From: Diprion similis
Lineage: Eukaryota; Arthropoda; Insecta; Hymenoptera; Diprionidae
Assembly: GCF_021155765.1 (NCBI RefSeq)
Contig: NC_060112.1
Coordinates: forward strand, 930,001 to 994,000
Length of the DNA: 64,000 nt
Reading direction: 5' to 3'
The position numbers were made by a program, and so were the translations under genes. Of the stretch, positions 19,712 through 30,823 are shown piece after piece; position 1 is the stretch's first letter; every line of letters begins with the position of its first letter. The notes beneath the pieces are model-generated. The model saw only the letters and a list, made by a program, of their open reading frames with translations. It was not told the origin of the DNA and ran no database searches.

Positions 19712-20110
19712 ACATACAGGTCTGGGGACTCTAGTGGTGGGGGAAGTACGCTTACGCTGAAGTTTTTGTTTTTCAGCATTACCGCTAGTTGGCACTAATG
19801 GTAAAGTAATGTTCGCAAACATAACCTCAAATTTCTCAAGCTTTGCAAATGACGTGGTCCAAATGTATGAATGTACGTAAAAATAGTGAAAATCGCATAA
19901 ATCGTACATAGTTATATATTTTTAAGAATAACGTGTGCCATTATCACTTTGTCATCGCACACCACTTATTGTTTGAGAAATTTGAGGTTATGTTTGCGCA
20001 CATTACTTTACCATTAGTGCCAACTAGCAGTAGCGCTGAAAAACAAAAACTGCAGCGTAAGCGTACTTCCCCCACTACGCAAATTTCGACGAGTCCCCAG
20101 ACCTGTATGT
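19712..20110. repeat. 399-bp foldback repeat (MITE-like) in the TXNL1 upstream region
   Basis: Two arms of about 125 bp are inverted copies of each other: the left runs from ACATACAGGTCTGGGGA at 19712 to CTCAA at about 19839, and the right from about 19973 to TCCCCAGACCTGTATGT ending at 20110. They differ by scattered substitutions and about 10 bp of indels. The ~130-bp loop is unrelated. No transposase and no clear target duplication were found. It lies 90 bp right of the LTR element and about 290 bp before the TXNL1 start. Confidence 0.85.
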
Positions 20111-20397
20111 AAGACCGTGCTCTCTACCCTCCATAAGCTCCCTCTTACTTCATGTGCTCAATATGGAAGCCACCTTGAAAATGTACGATATCGAATGCGG
20201 TTGGTTGAAAATTCAAGATGGCCTTCGTATGGAATAGAACGTGATTGGTTGTTAGAGCTGGCTGCGCAAGAATACACCTCATCTTCCTTCATCATGCCGC
20301 GAGCTGAGAAGTGGAAATAATTGTCAAGCTGCCAGTCATCGTAAGCAGAGAACATTCCCAATATAGTTGTTAATTAATCGGGAAACGGAGTGTAAAA
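20111..20397 (+). promoter_or_regulatory. TXNL1 promoter and 5' UTR region
   Basis: The 290 bp between the foldback repeat and the TXNL1 start codon must hold the promoter, unless a first exon lies further left. An inverted CCAAT (GATTGGTTG near 20250) is present. No TATA box was recognised. The transposons immediately to the left mark the upstream limit of ancestral sequence. Confidence 0.4.
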
Positions 20398-22357
20398 ATG
20401 GGAGCTGTGCGTGTCATCAACGACGACAATCATTTCCTTGGGGAAATGAGTCGTGCGGGGACGAAACTGGTCGTTGTCGACTTCACGGCGACCTGGTAAG
20501 TCTACCTTTTTAGGTTATCCCACCGTTCCACCTCCCACTTAAAGGGACTTCGCCAACGAGGATGTAGACTCTTATTGCCATTCTCGCAACCAGGATGCGT
20601 TAATTTCATTTCCAAACGAATTACAGGGTACCCATACAATTCACAGACTTGAGAGTCTTTCGATTTGCTTTCATTTCAGGTGTGGCCCATGCCAGAGAAT
20701 AGCACCGATATTTGAACAGCTCTCAACAAAGTATCCAAACGCTGTATTCCTAAAAGTTGACGTGGACAAGTGTGCTGAAACTGCTGCTGGTCAGGGCGTC
20801 AGTGCCATGCCGACTTTCATCTTCTACCGTAATCGGACAAAACTGGGCTCGTGCCAAGGAGCAGATCCAACAGGCTTGGAGACCAAAATTCAGCAGTATT
20901 ATGGATCAGGAGATGCAGAAGAAACAGAGGGGCCGATCGCTGGACATGTACGGGATAATAAAGATAACATCTACTTCCATATATTCGGAATGATTTTCCT
21001 TGCGGTAACATTATACTACTGGAATAAGTCACAGTAGACGACCTTGCAAGAAGGTTCTGAAGTGAAAAATGAAAATACACCATTTCATTACAATTTCGTT
21101 CACTGCTCAATCCGGGATGAATATTCATTATTTGTTCACATTTGATGCTAGTGATGCTCTGCTTAATCATGATGCTGAAAGTAATATGTGAAAGTTCTGC
21201 TGGAAAATTGGTTACATGCATTTATGCAGAGTGTTTGACCAATTTCTTTAGATCGACTACAAAAGTAACCCTTGCAATTACAATCTTAGCAGTACCCTCT
21301 GTTGCTATTCTGCATTCCATATTTCTGTTTGATTAATACACTGGCATTCCATCATCTTGCTGTAAATCCCATAATGTTGTTTTATGTCAATTCATTTCAC
21401 CAATGTATGATCCAATGCAGTCATGGTGCCTATATTTTAACGTGAGTCTGGATCTTAGTGCTAACTGAGTGACATTTATACTATAATTTGAAAATATCGA
21501 AAAATTATTATACATGGATATTATATAAGTAGTAAGAAGACAAAATTAAAACGAATAGTAACAAAGTATTTAGTATTATAACACATCTCATTAATCATAG
21601 AAACACATTCATATTTGTACAATCAAAAAGAGAAAAAAAAAGAATAAGAAAAATGAGCAAAACCCCTGTGTTTCTTTATCTTTGTGATGTGTGTACGGAG
21701 AAGCTTTTGACCCTGATTGTTTGACCAATTTAAAAAAAGGCAATATCCACAGAACAGCAACCTCTGCTTTCAGATGGATCTGAGCACATTCATTATGAAG
21801 GGGCAGTGCGAATGCCTGAATGAATCCGACGAGCATCCGTTTTTGCAATGCTTATCTACGGAAGGTGGTTATCTGGAAAGTGACTGTGATGAACAATTGA
21901 TAATATCAATCACATTCACACAAGCTGTCAAGGTCCATTCTCTGAAAATTAAGGCACCTGCAGGCCAAGGACCTAAGAACTTGAAACTTTTCATAAACCA
22001 GCCAAGAACCGTTGACTTTGATATGGCAGACTCTTATACCAGCGTGCAAGATGTTTCGTAAGTACATTGTTATATAATGTAATTCGAAAAGGAATCTTGT
22101 TTGTTCTCAAAGGCTAATTTTACATAAACCTTTTCTTTCATAGGTTGAACGCATCAGACCTCGAGGAAGGAAATCCAGTACCTTTGCGCTATGTCAAGTT
22201 CCAAAATGTACAAAATCTTCAAATCTTTGTCAAAGACAATCAAGGTGGCAACGAAACGACGAGAATTGATCATTTGGCAATCATTGGTTCGCCAATCTCA
22301 ACAACCAACATGGGTGAATTCAAAAGAGTTGCTGGTAAAAAAGGGGAAAGTCACTAA
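20398..22357 (+). CDS. TXNL1: Thioredoxin-like protein 1 (TXNL1), complete four-exon gene
   Basis: TXNL1 is a cytosolic redox protein that associates with the 26S proteasome. Coding exons are 20398-20495, 20680-20947, 21774-22057 and 22144-22357, total 864 nt or 287 aa (human is 289). All junctions are GT-AG and in phase. The N-terminal thioredoxin fold has the active site WCGPC, split by intron 1 at the Trp codon, and the cis-Pro motif SAMPTF. The C-terminal PITH domain has CECLNESDEH, YLESDCDEQL, VPLRYVKFQNV and ETTRIDHL, and ends in KRVAGKKGESH, the family's normal C-terminus. The start fits the family (MGAVRVI). The 3' ends of TXNL1 and MTPAP face each other. Confidence 0.97.
20680..21037 (+). 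CDS. possible intron-retention isoform of TXNL1 with a membrane tail
   Basis: If the donor GTACGG at 20948 is not used, the thioredoxin exon stays open for 29 more codons to the TAG at 21035-21037. The tail contains a hydrophobic run, FHIFGMIFLAVTLYYW, followed by a short polar end (NKSQ), the layout of a tail anchor. That would give a membrane-tethered thioredoxin domain of about 150 aa without PITH. The donor is not a strong consensus. This may be chance; RNA evidence would decide. Confidence 0.35.
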
Positions 22358-23206
22358 TGTATGATTCCTTGTTAATTATAGACCAAAACTGAACCACGCG
22401 ATGTCTTCTGGTAATCATAATCAACAAATAGGTGATTAACAATTAATTGATGCAAAACTTCTACTTGGATTTTTGTAATTTTCTGATTTGTATGTACTCT
22501 AGAGGTGATTCGAGAGTTGCCTCAGTAGGTGATGACATTGTACCTTGTTATAAAGTCTATGTGAAAATATTAACAAGTATACTTGATGATAATATTTTAC
22601 TACCGATAAACTTTTTTTTTTTCTATTAAATGGATATAAATCCATATTTACAATCATCTTTATACGTCCAAAATGCAAAAATTGAGAAGCAAGTAATCAT
22701 TGTACTAGTGTGATATATCTTTAACGTTGTTGGTCCTTGTTCTGTGTACAGCTATATGGATAACTTTCATATTTTTTTTCTTTATACTCTGCAAAATAGG
22801 AATGCATTTGTTTGTATGAAAACAAGGTGAATAAATTTTAAACACTTGGATGAATTACAAAAAAAATTCCATATGAATAATTCGACAGCTGCCTCCAGCT
22901 GTCAATGAAGTCCCGAAATTATTCAGCTTTTGCTTCGTTGGCTAATGATTAAAACTGATTTATCATGATGTAATGTACTCTTCTTTTGCTGAAGCCGAAC
23001 TGATCACTGATAATTATGAAATTGCAGTATTCATAATGCATATGTGAAAGAAAATTTGATTACAACCACTACATACTTTATTTGTACAAAAGACGATGAA
23101 GTCAAATAAATTACAAACCTCTCATATACTAAATTTTTTCATTAGATTTTCCAGCATATTTTTGTAAAATTATTTTATTCATTTTATTACAATTGAATAT
23201 TTTGTT
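22358..23206. other. convergent 3' UTRs of TXNL1 and MTPAP
   Basis: AATAAA at 22830-22835 is a candidate TXNL1 polyadenylation signal, and TTTATT on the plus strand near 23173, 23184 and 23077 gives minus-strand AATAAA signals just after the MTPAP stop. No other gene was seen in this AT-rich 850 bp. Confidence 0.5.
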
Positions 23207-26200
23207 TTATCTCCTAAATTCTTGCTTCTCATTGCTCTCCTTCTTTTTGTCACTTTGTTTATTTACACTGTTATTAATTGTATTAATATTGGCTCTTCCA
23301 CTTGCAGTATAGTTGATGGGATTTTCCTTACCATTCACTGTTTTTGATTCATCGAACAATAACGAAAGGTTCACCAATCTTTTCTTATGATCGGGGCTAA
23401 TATATTTACGACTCAAATTAATTTCTTGTCTGAACAACGATAAAAGCCCCCAATTTTCGGCTTTATTGACAGGAGCAGAAGATAGCAGCCACGCTGCGTT
23501 TCGTGATTCTATTTTTAGCCGTTGCATCTCACGGATATTAATATTTTTAGTCACATTTAGATGTGACTCAAATGGATTGTGAATATGAACGGCCGATTCC
23601 CCGATTTTGGGAAGCGGCGTGCCCGTTTGTAGCGAAATGCTTTGTGTTGCGAAGTCGAAATTTGCATAGTAAGTAAAAAAGTTAGTCAAAAGTTTTTCCA
23701 AATTATCCTGGTTCCTAGAAGTTGTTTGAGGTAGTTTTGATATATCACGTAAAAATGTGCAATTCACGTCACCATCTGCTATCCGAACATCGTTTTTATC
23801 TGGCATAAATATAAAATATCTTATTAACAAATAAAGTCTACCAATAAGATAACACATAATAGTAGTTTTCGTACCAAGGTTGTAAGGCTCAACTCGACGG
23901 CTGAGCGTGGATCGTCGCAATCGAGGATCCATCCGAGGATTGCGAGATCCACGCAAGGCCGGAAAGTAGTACAACGGTAGTACGAACATGATTTTTCAAC
24001 ATAGTTGCTGTAAAGTACGGCACATGGTTACGGTTGGAGCTATAAAGTTGAACTTTACAGCCATAAAACGCGACTAATGTGGTGTACTTTACGGCTAGTA
24101 GATCAAAAAGATAATTACTGAAGGTTGTAGAGCCATAGTTTAAGACTTCTACAATTCCAGGGTGTCCAGCGATATCAGAATAAGAAATTATCATGATATA
24201 ATCAACATTGAACATCATCATATTCGACGATGTGTCAGTGAACTGATGAATTCGGGTGGAGTCAAATATGTAAAAAAATCAAGAAATAAACGGGTCACAA
24301 TGTCGAATTTTGAAATACGTGATAATGTATCTCATGGAATTTTGAGATGCAGAAAGCCAAAATATAGAAAAGTCAAAACGAAAGGTAAAGTATAAAAAAT
24401 TAGAATATAGAACTATCACAATGTTGATGTATTCTTATTCATTGTGACAATTTAATTTTATAGCTCTCTATACTCTTAACCTTTCTACATTTTGATTTCT
24501 CTATGTTTCGACTTTCTATGTATTTTAAAAATTCTAAATTTGCAGCAATATTCGAAAGAAATATTAATTTTCAAAAATTCGTTTTCCAGCGGGTAAATGT
24601 AGAAACGGCAATTTAGGCGCGAATTCACGGTTACTGTAAGAAATTTTCGTATAATTCCCGTATTTTCAAGGGCACTTTGAAATTCCCAGTTGCTGGACAC
24701 CCTGGATTCAGAAACACATCTGAGTCGATGTTGACACACACGTACCTGCAAATTGAACTAGTTTTTGCAAACTAGGTAATATTTTTTTCTGCTGTAAGTA
24801 GAACAAGACTAGAAGTGTCAGGGAAAAATTAGTTATCCAACAGCCAGGACTATTGTTTGTTAACTGCGTGTACTTTGCCCAAATCCTTACTGTGAAAATC
24901 AGGGGTCTGACTCTCCAATCTATCTCACCATAAAGGTACAACAATTCGGACATATATATACCTGTCCTAGAAATGAATAATGTTCAAAAGTCAATGATAT
25001 TATACACGTGAACTACATCCAAGATCAACTGAGCTCGCAACGGTAAACTAGTGAATATTTCGGTTGCCCATGAAGTCCGTGCCATTTTCATTCTGATTAT
25101 AAGTAGTACTCACGTGTTGCTCATACTGAGATCACATTCTAGGTTGGTCAATGTTTGATTGAATTTAATTATCGGCACATGTGCTTGCAGTATTTTTCTT
25201 ACATTCGATATCCCAGGAAGAAAATGATCAATGATATTTGCTATCATACTTATCAATTTCTGAGTTTGAAGTCTGTCAGGAGCCGATAATGACTTTGTGT
25301 AATAAATCAATCTACTTTCTACATTTTCCTGGAACAATCATGAAGATTAGGAGGTGAAGTTCTCTAATTAATCTCCGATTTTTTGCAATACAGTCTTTGA
25401 CATTGTAAAACTCAACAAGCACTTACATGCAGATGGGGATGCATCTGCAGTACTAAGTCAAGATCACTCCCCAGTTTACCACAACCATTCACGCTGGATC
25501 CAAAGGGAAGCACTGTGATCTCAGAAAACATTCCCGACAAGCATAATTCGATCTGACGTGCACTGAAAAAGCGTAACCTTGTACCAGTGTCGTTTAATTT
25601 TGTTTCTTTGTGTAATATTGTCATTTGGTCAGAAATCTGTAAAAAAAAAAAATATCGAAGCAGTGAAAAAAGATTTTTCATGCTCGATGATTGAGTTAAT
25701 TTAATTTCTAATATTGCTTAACTTACCGACTCTGCCTCAAACAGCATCATATTGATGTCATCGGGTACGGAAGAGACATTGGCATTTAAGACCTTTAGTG
25801 GCATGTCCTTGGTTACAGCATTCATTCGCGTGCAACCCGGTACAACCCGAAACCATAAGAAAGGTGATGTGACAGGAACATTTTGGTCCACTTGTATGTG
25901 TGTCGAGGCGGAATTTATGGCCTCCACGTCAGATAGCGAATTGAACTCCATTAAAATAAAATTCTGTAAGAAAATAAGAATATGTACATACATGTGATAC
26001 ATGTCATCTCACTGTCTATTAGAATGATTGCCAAAGATGTTAGACAACCTCAAAGTATAGCTCACCAAGTTATTGTCTATCTGATAATGATGCATTTCTT
26101 GCACCTTTCCAAACTGGGAACAGTAATTGTAAAGTTCATTGCTAGAATTAGTTGAGTGTACTTGAATCAGGACACTTCGCCTAGCCTGATCTCGCCTTTT

Positions 26201-26610
26201 CGACACAAGTTCTTCATAGAATACATATTTGTCTTCTACTCCAGTGGATGAGGATTTATCTGAAATATGATACAATTGATGGAAATGATGGAATTGTTAC
26301 AAACTCTGATTGCGCGTTAGACTTAATTCCGTTGTACAAGTTTATTCTAAATGGTAAGATAACCCGGAATGTGCAACAAAGTTGTTTATAAGAAAAATCT
26401 AAACTTTTAACCTCACTCTTTAGTGAGGTTAATTTTCAGTCCGGTACCTGAGCTGGCATACCGTGCGTTTACACCGCTCTGTATGCGCGAGGCAAAGCTG
26501 GTTGCTGCTTTTCTGTGCAATTTCGAGCATATACAGTTTTCGCCAAATTTATAAAAATAATTATTGGAAATCTGCCGAGTACTGCTGCTCAGACGAGCGA
26601 GCAAAGCCAT
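23207..26610 (-). CDS. MTPAP: Mitochondrial poly(A) RNA polymerase (MTPAP), complete seven-exon gene
   Basis: MTPAP adds poly(A) tails to mitochondrial mRNAs in the matrix. Minus-strand exons are 26610-26448, 26259-26066, 25963-25727, 25636-25427, 25328-25114, 24966-24746 and 23799-23207, total 1833 nt or 610 aa (human is 582). All introns are GT-AG and in phase. The N-terminus (MALLARLSSSTRQISN) is basic, Ser-rich and free of acids, a good mitochondrial presequence. The RNA-binding-like segment follows in exon 2 (RRSVLIQVHS). The nucleotidyltransferase core is LPFGSSVNGCGKLGSDLDLVL, with two catalytic Asp, and ECDLSMSN holds the third. The PAP-associated domain has SELLYLYGEIDWRVR and CWITNFSLTLL, then NCTFLRD. 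The C-terminus is Lys/Asn-rich and variable. An in-frame GTG six codons upstream was not taken as start because an ATG follows. Confidence 0.95.
23906..23953. repeat. hairpin-forming palindrome in MTPAP intron 6
   Basis: CGTGGATC plus TCGCAATC on the left pair with GATTGCGA plus GATCCACG on the right, across a short GA-rich loop. Further right (24010-24110) GCTGTAAAGTAC and GTACTTTACGGC form another imperfect inverted pair. The whole 23.8-24.15 kb block may be a second, degraded MITE. Confidence 0.5.
24157..24705. mobile_element. 549-bp non-autonomous DNA transposon remnant in MTPAP intron 6
   Basis: It is bounded by perfect 14-bp inverted ends, CCAGGGTGTCCAGC at 24157 and GCTGGACACCCTGG ending at 24705. 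Ends of the form CAGGGTGTCC are seen in some hAT-like elements, but no clean 8-bp target duplication is left and there is no transposase. It accounts for most of the unusual length of the 946-bp intron 6. Confidence 0.65.
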
Positions 26611-28021
26611 GTCTGAACACCACGGCACAAGCCAACATCAAACTTGCCGTTGAATTCCGTGTATATTATACGCTGATATTATATACACTCTTTGATTATA
26701 GCATGTATAGCGATGACTGGAAATATGTAAAGTGGTAAAGACTCACAGCCTTATGGGGATTTTCGTAATCGAAAATGGACGCATAAATTCATCGGCAAGC
26801 GGCGCTCTCTGCGTCCATCCTACACGGGCAGTCGCCAAGCGGTCGGTACCTAGAGGCGACAGAACTGATGTTACCATCGCTCACGCGTGTACCCACAGAT
26901 AACGCAGAGTCGAATATTATTTTTTCCACACATGTGTGGAAACACCGACTTGGCTACCATTTTCGAGGTAGCAAAGTACTGTTTTGCCGACCGGAGAGCC
27001 GTTCTTCATGCTTTGCTCCCAGAAATGCTTTGCTACCAGTTTCCCCATCTTTTTTCAATCATTATCCGAAAAGTAATAAAAAAAAAACAAATTTAAAAAT
27101 GATCAGGGTTCCTTTTTTCATCTTCTACTTATATTACCTGGCTGAATTGCGCCTCTGCCCGTTGACTCCCAGATAAAAGATTGTTCAGAAATTTATTATC
27201 AAGTGGCCCAGATTATAATCACCCATATCTTACATACATTTGTGGCAATGCCCGTGTTGTTTTTAAGCATTTCGAGTTTGAGATTATGTATTCCCGACAA
27301 AGTCGATGATATAATATTACCTGGAATTCCAGCACTTTTCCGGTAGACCCTAGTAATAGTTTTACCCAGAGGATTTTATACATTTGTGTAATAATTTCAA
27401 CGTCTGAATTTTACCTGTGGGATAGTGGGTAATTTATGAATAGAAAGTGAAGTATATTATCATCGATAAACTTTTTGTAACAAGAATCCTCATACTGAGC
27501 TGTATTTGAAAACACCTCGTAAACTTTGAGGATATATTTTTGGTCAGAATTGAGGGAAACGCTTGTATTTTTATGATGTTATTCATGACATAAATATTAT
27601 CTTTTCCTACTTTCACCAAGGAGTATCGTCAAAATGTACGATGTGTCCACAATTTACCTGTAAGTACGGGAATTTTTCTTACTAAAAGTTTCTCCATATA
27701 GCAATAATGATGTAATTTGCAATTCCGGCGTTGACAATGAAAGTTAAAAGTGTTGAGGAGATGAAATTTATAAATTATTATGAATAAACGTCAATGAAAA
27801 TAATTCATTGACCAATTCAGTAGACAATCGCTAGTTAAATGTTGAAAGTCTGAGAAAAATAAATTGCAGCATGAATCCAATTGTTGGAACATGCAATCCA
27901 AGTATACACACACAAAAAGTTACATTGATGAGCCGATGTGAAATAAATAACAATTGAACGTAATTTAATGCTCGTCAATCCCTCGTTCCACTTATAAAAC
28001 TTTTTTGAAACGTGATGTAAA
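26611..28021. other. MTPAP upstream region, no gene recognised
   Basis: This should contain the MTPAP promoter. Open frames at 26868-27176 and 27835-28041 have no recognisable motif. The 27.2-28.0 kb part is AT-rich with no repeat structure that I could identify. Confidence 0.4.
26923..26942. promoter_or_regulatory. perfect 20-bp palindrome with an E-box core
   Basis: TTTCCACACATGTGTGGAAA is a perfect palindrome centred on CACATGTG, about 310 bp upstream of the MTPAP start. Such a site suits a dimeric bHLH factor. No expression evidence is available, and chance cannot be excluded in 64 kb. Confidence 0.35.
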
Positions 28022-28025
28022 TTAA

Positions 28026-28685
28026 CCCTTCGCGTGAACACACAATTTTCGACTGAGCGGTGTGAACACTGATTGTGAGTCTTTTAGGGAACAGTCATGT
28101 TTTTGGAGCTTTATATGGCTTTGAAAAAATCTGAATAAATTCTGGGTTACGTCTTGAAGTGTCTACGACACGACCCAGGAGTTGTTAAAATCAAAAGATT
28201 AGCCCCGTTGTTAATAATAATTGAAGATCAGTCGAAAAAGTGGAAAAAACGGAATTTTGTTAAAAAATTTGTAACTTTACTAGCAAGTATAAAAAAAACG
28301 GTCATAGACTTTTGTAGTTCAGACTACAAGCTTTCAAAAGAAAGTGTCTTTGGCATGGGCTCCAAAAAGTTTAATTATTTCAGCACCTGAAAATGGGGAA
28401 TATTTTATGGATTCAAGCATGTCACAATAAACTGAACGGTAATTATTTGGCAAAAAATGAGCTTTTATTGATGAAAAAATACTTCAATAGTAATAATAAT
28501 AATTAGTTGTAAAAAAAGTGATTCACGGTGCGCATTTTTGGCAAAAGTGGTTCCGATGATCTTCGCAATACTAGTACCTAGATTTTTTAGGGGGTGTAGC
28601 CGAAGCCCGGCCTCTATTCATAAGCGGGAAATTTAAGTTTCAAATTTCGACTGTTCCTTAAAAGATCCAGTGTTCACACGGAGGG
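28026..28685. mobile_element. 660-bp piggyBac-like MITE flanked by TTAA
   Basis: TTAA at 28022-28025 and again at 28686-28689 bracket ends CCCTTCGCGTGAACAC and GTGTTCACACGGAGGG, imperfect inverted repeats. A second inner pair (GGGAACAGTC near 28088 and GACTGTTCC near 28648) extends the symmetry. TTAA duplication with CCC ends is the hallmark of piggyBac elements. No transposase-coding sequence is recognisable inside. Confidence 0.75.
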
Positions 28686-28958
28686 TTAATTACAATTTTA
28701 AATTGGATATATTTATATGCCGTGTAGCATTTTCGCAAGTTTCTCAAGGCGCCCAGCAGACCAAGCCCAACCGCTGCGTTACCCATTGCCTACACATTTT
28801 TCACACAACTACGTAACACAACGTAACAGTATCGGGCTATACTTTAATTTCAAACCAAAAATTACGACCAACAGCGTTAATTGTTAATTACGATAATAAA
28901 CTCAAAATTAAAAAAAAAATCCACAGTTTTTGAATTAATAAATTGAAAGTAATTGTAA

Positions 28959-29262
28959 TGTTACGTTCTAGTCATCTTAAGCTCTAGCAATCAACCCCAA
29001 CTTCCAGCCTCAGTTCCAGCATAAAAATCACCTTATCTACTCCTAATGCACTTCGCCTAGTTCTCCAATCATACTCCTGAATTCTAATAAAGTTTCTATA
29101 TAACTAAAAAGTAACCTTTCTCTATTTCATTATCCTTCCTTCCATCATTCCCGGATCAAGGACAGAGACGAAGCTGGACCTAAAGGCACCCGAGACAACA
29201 TCTCGTGTATATAGGGCCGTATTGACAATCACTCGTCAATACCGTCCCCCTATACCGTAACA
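28959..29262. mobile_element. 304-bp solo LTR with GTAA target duplication
   Basis: The sequence starts TGTTACG and ends CCGTAACA, and GTAA lies directly outside at both 28955-28958 and 29263-29266. Inside are AATAAAG near 29090 and a pyrimidine-rich stretch. These are the features of a solo LTR left by recombination between direct LTRs. The family is different from the large element at 6889. Confidence 0.6.
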
Positions 29263-29266
29263 GTAA

Positions 29267-30821
29267 TAACACGAATTTGCTTATTGAAGAAGAAGAATTG
29301 ATTCTCAATTAAATTTTAGATAAAAAAAAGAACTGATTCAGCTTTCAATGATTCTAATTAAAAAAAATTAAAACAAATTCGCATTAGTCTTTTTCGAATT
29401 AAAAAATGAAAACAATTCTGAAAGATAAAAATAATTCCTACTTCAATTTATTGGAGTGCAAAAAAGAATCAGTCAGTTAATTTTTTGAATGAAGGAATAA
29501 AGAATAGTTTAGAATTTTTACTTCGCTTCTTCATTCAAGTAGATACTGGCTTGCCTATGAACGCTAATCTGTACTTTCTACGTGAAAACGACTTTTAGCA
29601 AAATTAAAAAATTTATAAATAAATAAATAATCAAATAAATAAATTCATAATTCAATTTGTGTTTTCGGGGTAGTGAACTAGTTCCGACGAGCGGCTGTAG
29701 AACTCACGTGTGGAACTAGACATTGAACTAGACGGACTCGTCGTCTACGCCTAATTCACGTCACCACTCTCTAATTCGCTACGCAGGTAATGGACGATCG
29801 AAAAAATAATTAGTATCAAAAAGCAAAACTAGTTTAAATTGATATCGATCACTGTTGAGTGTGGAATTGTTATTTGTAGAAAGTTGATTCTGAAGTTTCA
29901 TGAATGTTGGAATCCTCGTTGAAATCGATACTTCCAGAATAATTATAGAACTTAGAGATGAAAAAGGAGTTATAAATTGACGTATGGGAGTACGGAATAA
30001 AAGCATATTTCTGAGATTTTGTGAGGTGGAATAGATCTACATACTTGTAGAGAACGTTGATGAAAATATATAACTTTAGTCAGGGATTGATATCCATTGT
30101 ATAAATGTCACGACTTTAATGGGTACCATGCAGCCATGAGGCCAATTGCCTGCTGCAGGGCCTGACGATGTGCTCACAAGAGCCTCGATAAGATTCTAAA
30201 AACTGCTAAAACGATTACAGCGAATTGAGCCATGCGGTCGACTTGCTGTTGACTGAATTACATGATTTCAATTTCAATGCGAATTTTGGGCTATAGTTTT
30301 TGTCTTGTTTCACCCGTTCCCAAAATCATGTATTTGCCATCTAATCTCCGGGAAGTAAATCTCCTTTATAGATTTTTCGTAGTTTTAAATTGCATTAGTT
30401 TGAGTCGAGGTTTCAATAATATTTCAAGTGTAGGTTGCTTATGCTTCTCAGATTTTTTACATAGTTCTGCAAAGAAAAACAAGTCTCCAACATAATAGTT
30501 AGCGTTGATAATTTTTCTCAAAGATGAGCAAGTGATCGTTGGACACAGAAGACTCTAAGCCTTCGGAAGATTTTGCAACTAATAATCTACTTTTTTTGAC
30601 ACTTACATCAAATTGCAAAGCCACGTGTCTGTGCTTCTTGGGCTGACACGCTTTTCACTTAACAACAATAAAAACCCTATCACGCGCACTTGTAACAGCC
30701 TCTTCAACTTTTTCAACGTACTCCACTTATCGGACACGTAACAATATAGTCAAATTTTCACTTCTTGAAATTAAATAAATCTGCAACAGTGCAACTTTGA
30801 TGCGGAATAGTAGATTAAAAC
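29267..30821. other. AT-rich spacer, possible degraded coding remnant on the minus strand
   Basis: No intact gene was seen. On the minus strand about 30290-30500 a Lys-rich reading frame with one or two breaks looks vaguely protein-like, but no family was recognised. The rest is A/T-rich, with repeated AAATAAATAAA near 29615. Confidence 0.35.
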
Positions 30822-30823
30822 TA

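Noticed and set aside
26868..27176. 102-codon plus-strand frame upstream of MTPAP
   Set aside because: Two overlapping plus frames are open here, composition is low in conserved features, and no family was recognised.
30290..30500. Minus-strand protein-like remnant
   Set aside because: Needs at least one break to be read, and no family could be named, so it is mentioned only in the spacer entry.
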